A DNA stretch of 7,554 nt. Source: Clostridia bacterium. GTDB taxonomy: Bacteria; Bacillota_A; Clostridia; Christensenellales; Borkfalkiaceae. The position numbers were made by a program, and so were the translations under genes. The DNA lies in assembly GCA_017507595.1 (NCBI GenBank), contig JAFWAM010000109.1, positions 1 through 7,554 of the forward strand, written 5' to 3'. Under the pieces are notes generated by a model, which had not been told where the DNA came from, did not search any database, and was given only the letters and a program-made list of their open reading frames with translations. Shown piece by piece: positions 5,133-7,554 of this stretch; within the stretch, counting starts at the first letter, position 1; each line of letters opens with the position of its first letter.

Positions 5133-6314
5133 CTATCTTTTGATTATCTGCATTTGGAATTCATTGCTCTTTGTCCCCGTTGCCAGGCTGTATATATCGC
5201 CTGCAAGGACGTCGCGCATAAATACGGCTTTGGCAACGCCGGTCAGGCTGTCGCCGTCAGATTTCCTCGTTAAAAGTTTATGCTTGCCGCCGGAAAATTG
5301 TGACAAAAGGTGGGTCTTGTCGGCGGCGATGGCCAAAACCTTAAGATAAAGGCTTGACTTTAAGGCCTTTAAAACAAGCTCCTTTCTGATCCCCAGCATA
5401 TTTGCAGTTATTATGCGGGCAAGGCGCGTCCTCGTGTAGCGCTTGGTTTCAAGCTTATCTAAAAGGTCGTTTACATCGCGGGCGGACCTTGAAAGGGCTT
5501 TGATGCGGTTTTCAAGCCCCTCCGTGCAGTCCATAACGGCCTTTAAGTCCTTTTTGTCGCACTCAAGGGCCTTATAAATCATCATTTTATCGCAGCTTGG
5601 CAGGGCGCGGGGTAAGTCCTCAAAGACGAAACCTGGCACAAAGCCCTTGGTCTTTTTGACCTTGCCGTCAAGGATGGCCGCCCTTATGGCCGTGGCCGAG
5701 CATACCTCGCCCGAAAGATCGGTGCCGTGGTAGTCGGTGTTTCTTAAAACAGGGCATATACGGGTTTTGGAATTGGCCTTTAAAAGGGCCTTGGTGTACT
5801 CTATCCCCAGAATTGCGTTGGGGGTGGATAAAAGGGAAAGATCGGCCTTCTCGCCCACGTCCTCTAACGCCATGGTGCGGGCCCTTGCGTAGGGAACGCC
5901 CTCTTTTAAGCGGAGCTTTAAAGATTCCTTAAACTCCTTGGATTCACAGAGGGTAGCCTTTGCCGTGGCTATAAAATCATCCTCCGTGCCCCCCTCGGTG
6001 CCAAAGTACAGGGTCTTTTCACCCGGCAGGCTGTCAAGAAGGCTTATCGCACCCGAGGCGAAAATTTCCGCAGGGGCCACCGAAAATACGGTGGGCAGCT
6101 CAAAAACCACGTCGGCGCCTGCTTTGACGGCGTGCCTTGCGCGGGTGTATTTGTCAAGAAGTGCCATTTCGCCCCGCTGACAGAAGTTGCCGCTCATGAT
6201 AACGGCGACGTCGGCGCCTGAGGCCTTCATTATATCAAGGTGGCGATTGTGTCCGTTATGGAAGGGGTTATACTCGCACACGGCGATGGCTGTTTTAAAG
6301 GATTTGCTGCTCAT
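5133..6314 (-). CDS. tmcAL: tRNA(Met) cytidine acetate ligase TmcAL (YlbM family)
   Basis: A 393-residue nucleotidyltransferase-fold enzyme. In the characterised family TmcAL activates acetate with ATP to acetyl-AMP and transfers the acetyl group to the wobble cytidine (C34) of elongator tRNA-Met, making ac4C, which helps accurate AUG decoding. The N-terminus has CEYNPFHNGH (13-22), which contains the HxGH nucleotide-binding motif (19-22), then MSGNFCQRGE (40-49) and HAVKAGADVVFELP (61-74). Further on are PNAILGIEYTKAL (165-177) and SATAIR (206-211); the rest is the helical RNA-binding C-terminal part. Length is typical. The start at 6314 gives the expected N-terminus; the ribosome binding site (AAGG about 8 bases upstream) is weak. 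First gene of a two-gene unit with nagA, and divergent from pta. Older annotation calls this family nucleotidyltransferase or UPF0348. Confidence 0.93.
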   Translation of the reverse strand: MSSKSFKTAIAVCEYNPFHNGHNRHLDIMKASGADVAVIMSGNFCQRGEMALLDKYTRARHAVKAGADVVFELPTVFSVAPAEIFASGAISLLDSLPGEKTLYFGTEGGTEDDFIATAKATLCESKEFKESLKLRLKEGVPYARARTMALEDVGEKADLSLLSTPNAILGIEYTKALLKANSKTRICPVLRNTDYHGTDLSGEVCSATAIRAAILDGKVKKTKGFVPGFVFEDLPRALPSCDKMMIYKALECDKKDLKAVMDCTEGLENRIKALSRSARDVNDLLDKLETKRYTRTRLARIITANMLGIRKELVLKALKSSLYLKVLAIAADKTHLLSQFSGGKHKLLTRKSDGDSLTGVAKAVFMRDVLAGDIYSLATGTKSNEFQMQIIKR

Positions 6315-6342
6315 TATTTTGCCTTAAATTTACGATAAATTC

Positions 6343-6371
6343 TTTACTTTATAAAATTATTATAGTATAAT
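6343..6371 (+). promoter_or_regulatory. Promoter for pta
   Basis: TTTACT (6343-6348), a 17-bp spacer and a perfect TATAAT (6366-6371). Transcription would start near 6378, leaving a leader of about 120 nt before the pta ATG. The -10 box overlaps the predicted -10 of the divergent tmcAL promoter. Confidence 0.75.
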
Positions 6372-6390
6372 AACAGTTGGTGGTTGTAAA
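6362..6390 (-). promoter_or_regulatory. Probable promoter for tmcAL-nagA
   Basis: On the minus strand TTTACA (6385-6390) is followed after 17 bp by TACTAT (6362-6367). A better -10 match, TATAAT (6359-6364), is present but would give a 20-bp spacer. Either choice interlocks with the pta promoter on the other strand. The leader to the tmcAL ATG would be about 40 nt. Confidence 0.5.
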
Positions 6391-6485
6391 AATTCCGCTT
6401 ATTGCCCAAAATAAACGGGGTCAAAGTGGGCTTACTACCATTAGTTTACCCTATTTTTAAGGAAAAAACAAGGATTTTTAATTAC

Positions 6486-6491
6486 AAGGAG
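6486..6491 (+). promoter_or_regulatory. Ribosome binding site that fixes the pta start
   Basis: AAGGAG six bases before the ATG at 6498. The same frame is open further upstream to about 6402, but that stretch has no ATG with a binding site and its translation does not look like the family, so 6498 is the start. Confidence 0.85.
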
Positions 6492-6497
6492 AATATT

Positions 6498-7520
6498 ATG
6501 AGCAAAGTTGTTGAGAACATCATTGAAAGGGCAGCCCTTCTTAATAAGAATATCGTTTTGCCCGAGGGTGAAGATTCAAGAGTTATCGTCGCCGCTGCAA
6601 AAATCGTTGAAATGGGTTTTGCAAGAGTGACCGTTTTGGGCGACCCACAGGAAATCGCCGCCGCTAACCCCGGCATTAAGCTTGAGGGCATGAACATCAT
6701 TGATCCAAAGGCTTACGACAAGACCGATGCTTACGCTCAGATGCTTTTTGAAACGAGAAAGGGCAAGATCAATAAAAAAACAGGTCAGCCTGAGTTTGCC
6801 ACCGTTGAAGACGCAAAGGCAAATATCTTAAAGGACTACACCATGTACGGCGCACTTATGCTTAAGGCAGGGGACGTTGACGGTATGGTATCGGGCGCTT
6901 GCCACTCCACGGCCAACACCTTAAAGCCCGGCCTTCAGGTTATAAAGACCGCCCCCGGCGAAAAGATCGTTTCAGCTTTCTTCCTTATGGTAGCACCCGA
7001 CGGCGGTCACCCCCTTTGCGAGGACGGCTGCTTCGTTTACGCCGACTGCGCACTCAATCAGAACCCAACCAGTGAAGAGCTTGCTTACATTGCCATGTCA
7101 TCTGCAAAGTCAGCAGTTGCCATTGCCAATATCGAGCCGAGAATTGCTTTCATATCCCACTCCTCACAGGGGTCAGCTAAGCACGCTGACGTAACCAAGG
7201 TTGCCGACGCACTTGCAACCTTTAAGGAGATCGCACCCCAGTATAACGCCGACGGCGAGCTTCAGTTTGACTCTGCAATCGTACCGTCGATCGCCAAGTC
7301 AAAGGCACCCAACTCCACCGTTGCGGGCCACGCAAACATTTTGATCTTCCCGGACCTTGACGCAGGGAACTCCAACTACAAAAATACCGAGCGTTTAGGC
7401 GGCTTCCAGGCGGTTGGCCCCGTTTGCCAGGGCTTTGCAAAGCCCATCAACGACCTTTCAAGGGGCTGCTGCTCTGACGATATCGTTGCGGTGGTTGCTA
7501 TCACGGCCCTTCAGGCATAA
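6498..7520 (+). CDS. pta: Phosphate acetyltransferase Pta
   Basis: A 340-residue cytoplasmic enzyme that converts acetyl-CoA and phosphate to acetyl phosphate and CoA, the first step of acetate-producing fermentation; acetate kinase normally follows to make ATP. It is the short single-domain form. Signatures are IVLPEGEDSRV (19-29), DGMVSGACHSTANTL (128-142), SHSSQGSAKHADVTKV (220-235), DGELQFDSAIVPSIA (252-266), FPDLDAGNSNYK (284-295) and PVCQGFAKPINDLSRGC (308-324), whose Ser321 and Arg322 match active-site residues in the family. The start is set by AAGGAG six bases upstream. Codon use is strongly biased to a few codons, consistent with high expression. The gene has its own promoter and a leader of about 120 nt, and stands divergent to tmcAL. 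No acetate kinase is visible before the window ends. Confidence 0.95.
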   Translation: MSKVVENIIERAALLNKNIVLPEGEDSRVIVAAAKIVEMGFARVTVLGDPQEIAAANPGIKLEGMNIIDPKAYDKTDAYAQMLFETRKGKINKKTGQPEFATVEDAKANILKDYTMYGALMLKAGDVDGMVSGACHSTANTLKPGLQVIKTAPGEKIVSAFFLMVAPDGGHPLCEDGCFVYADCALNQNPTSEELAYIAMSSAKSAVAIANIEPRIAFISHSSQGSAKHADVTKVADALATFKEIAPQYNADGELQFDSAIVPSIAKSKAPNSTVAGHANILIFPDLDAGNSNYKNTERLGGFQAVGPVCQGFAKPINDLSRGCCSDDIVAVVAITALQA

Positions 7521-7526
7521 GGTGGC

Positions 7527-7554
7527 ATGTACGACCCGTCCCAGATAAAAGTGG
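7527..7554 (+). CDS. Possible start of a further gene, 3' partial
   Basis: An ATG six bases after the pta stop opens nine codons (MYDPSQIKV) to the window end. AGGTGG lies just before it but closer than usual for a ribosome binding site. It does not look like the N-terminus of acetate kinase, the expected pta partner. Far too short to assign. Confidence 0.3.

Noticed and set aside
6418..6457. Attenuator hairpin in the pta leader (GGGT with ACCC, followed by TATTTTT)
   Set aside because: Only a four-bp uninterrupted stem with a long loop; too weak to call.
6402..6497. Upstream N-terminal extension of pta starting at a TTG
   Set aside because: The extension has no ribosome binding site and no resemblance to Pta N-termini, while ATG 6498 has a well-spaced AAGGAG.

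Overview
The window looks like chromosome from an anaerobic, Gram-positive Clostridia-type bacterium, probably a gut or fermentative lineage known mainly from metagenomes. The grounds are strong AGGAGG-type ribosome binding sites, mid-GC codon use with heavy use of CTT for leucine, AT-rich intergenic spacers, and Firmicutes-style gene content: a DUF1667/FAD oxidoreductase operon, TmcAL (YlbM family), and a membrane-anchored PstS-like protein. No lineage can be fixed from the sequence alone.

Left part (3-1855, + strand): the end of an operon for an anaerobic flavoprotein complex of the type usually annotated as glycerol-3-phosphate dehydrogenase. It holds the [2Fe-2S]-binding C-terminal tail of a first FAD oxidoreductase, a second NAD(P)/FAD oxidoreductase broken by an apparent one-base deletion near 884-889, and a small cysteine-rich DUF1667 protein. 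A clear intrinsic terminator follows at 1937-1974.

Middle (2168-3437, + strand): a single-gene unit with its own near-consensus promoter, a strong ribosome binding site and a terminator that overlaps its stop codon. It encodes a three-transmembrane PstS-like solute-binding protein with no transporter genes beside it. The next ~500 bp (3438-3950) hold no intact gene: a hairpin terminator built on a repeat copy, a 51-codon gene remnant, a bidirectional terminator and another repeat copy.

Right part: on the - strand, tmcAL (tRNA-Met cytidine acetate ligase) is followed by nagA (N-acetylglucosamine-6-phosphate deacetylase), 39 bp apart and probably cotranscribed. Divergent from tmcAL, with overlapping promoters, is pta (phosphate acetyltransferase). 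These three genes share an acetate/acetyl theme: NagA releases acetate, TmcAL consumes acetate with ATP to make ac4C in tRNA, and Pta interconverts acetyl-CoA and acetyl phosphate. Whether the arrangement is functional is inference.

The most distinctive signal is a family of at least five ~30-bp dispersed repeats, A-tract followed by GGCCTATA-N-G-N-C-S-GTT. Four are intergenic and one lies inside the nagA reading frame. I see no CRISPR array, tRNA or rRNA, insertion sequence or defence system, and no clearly new multi-gene system.
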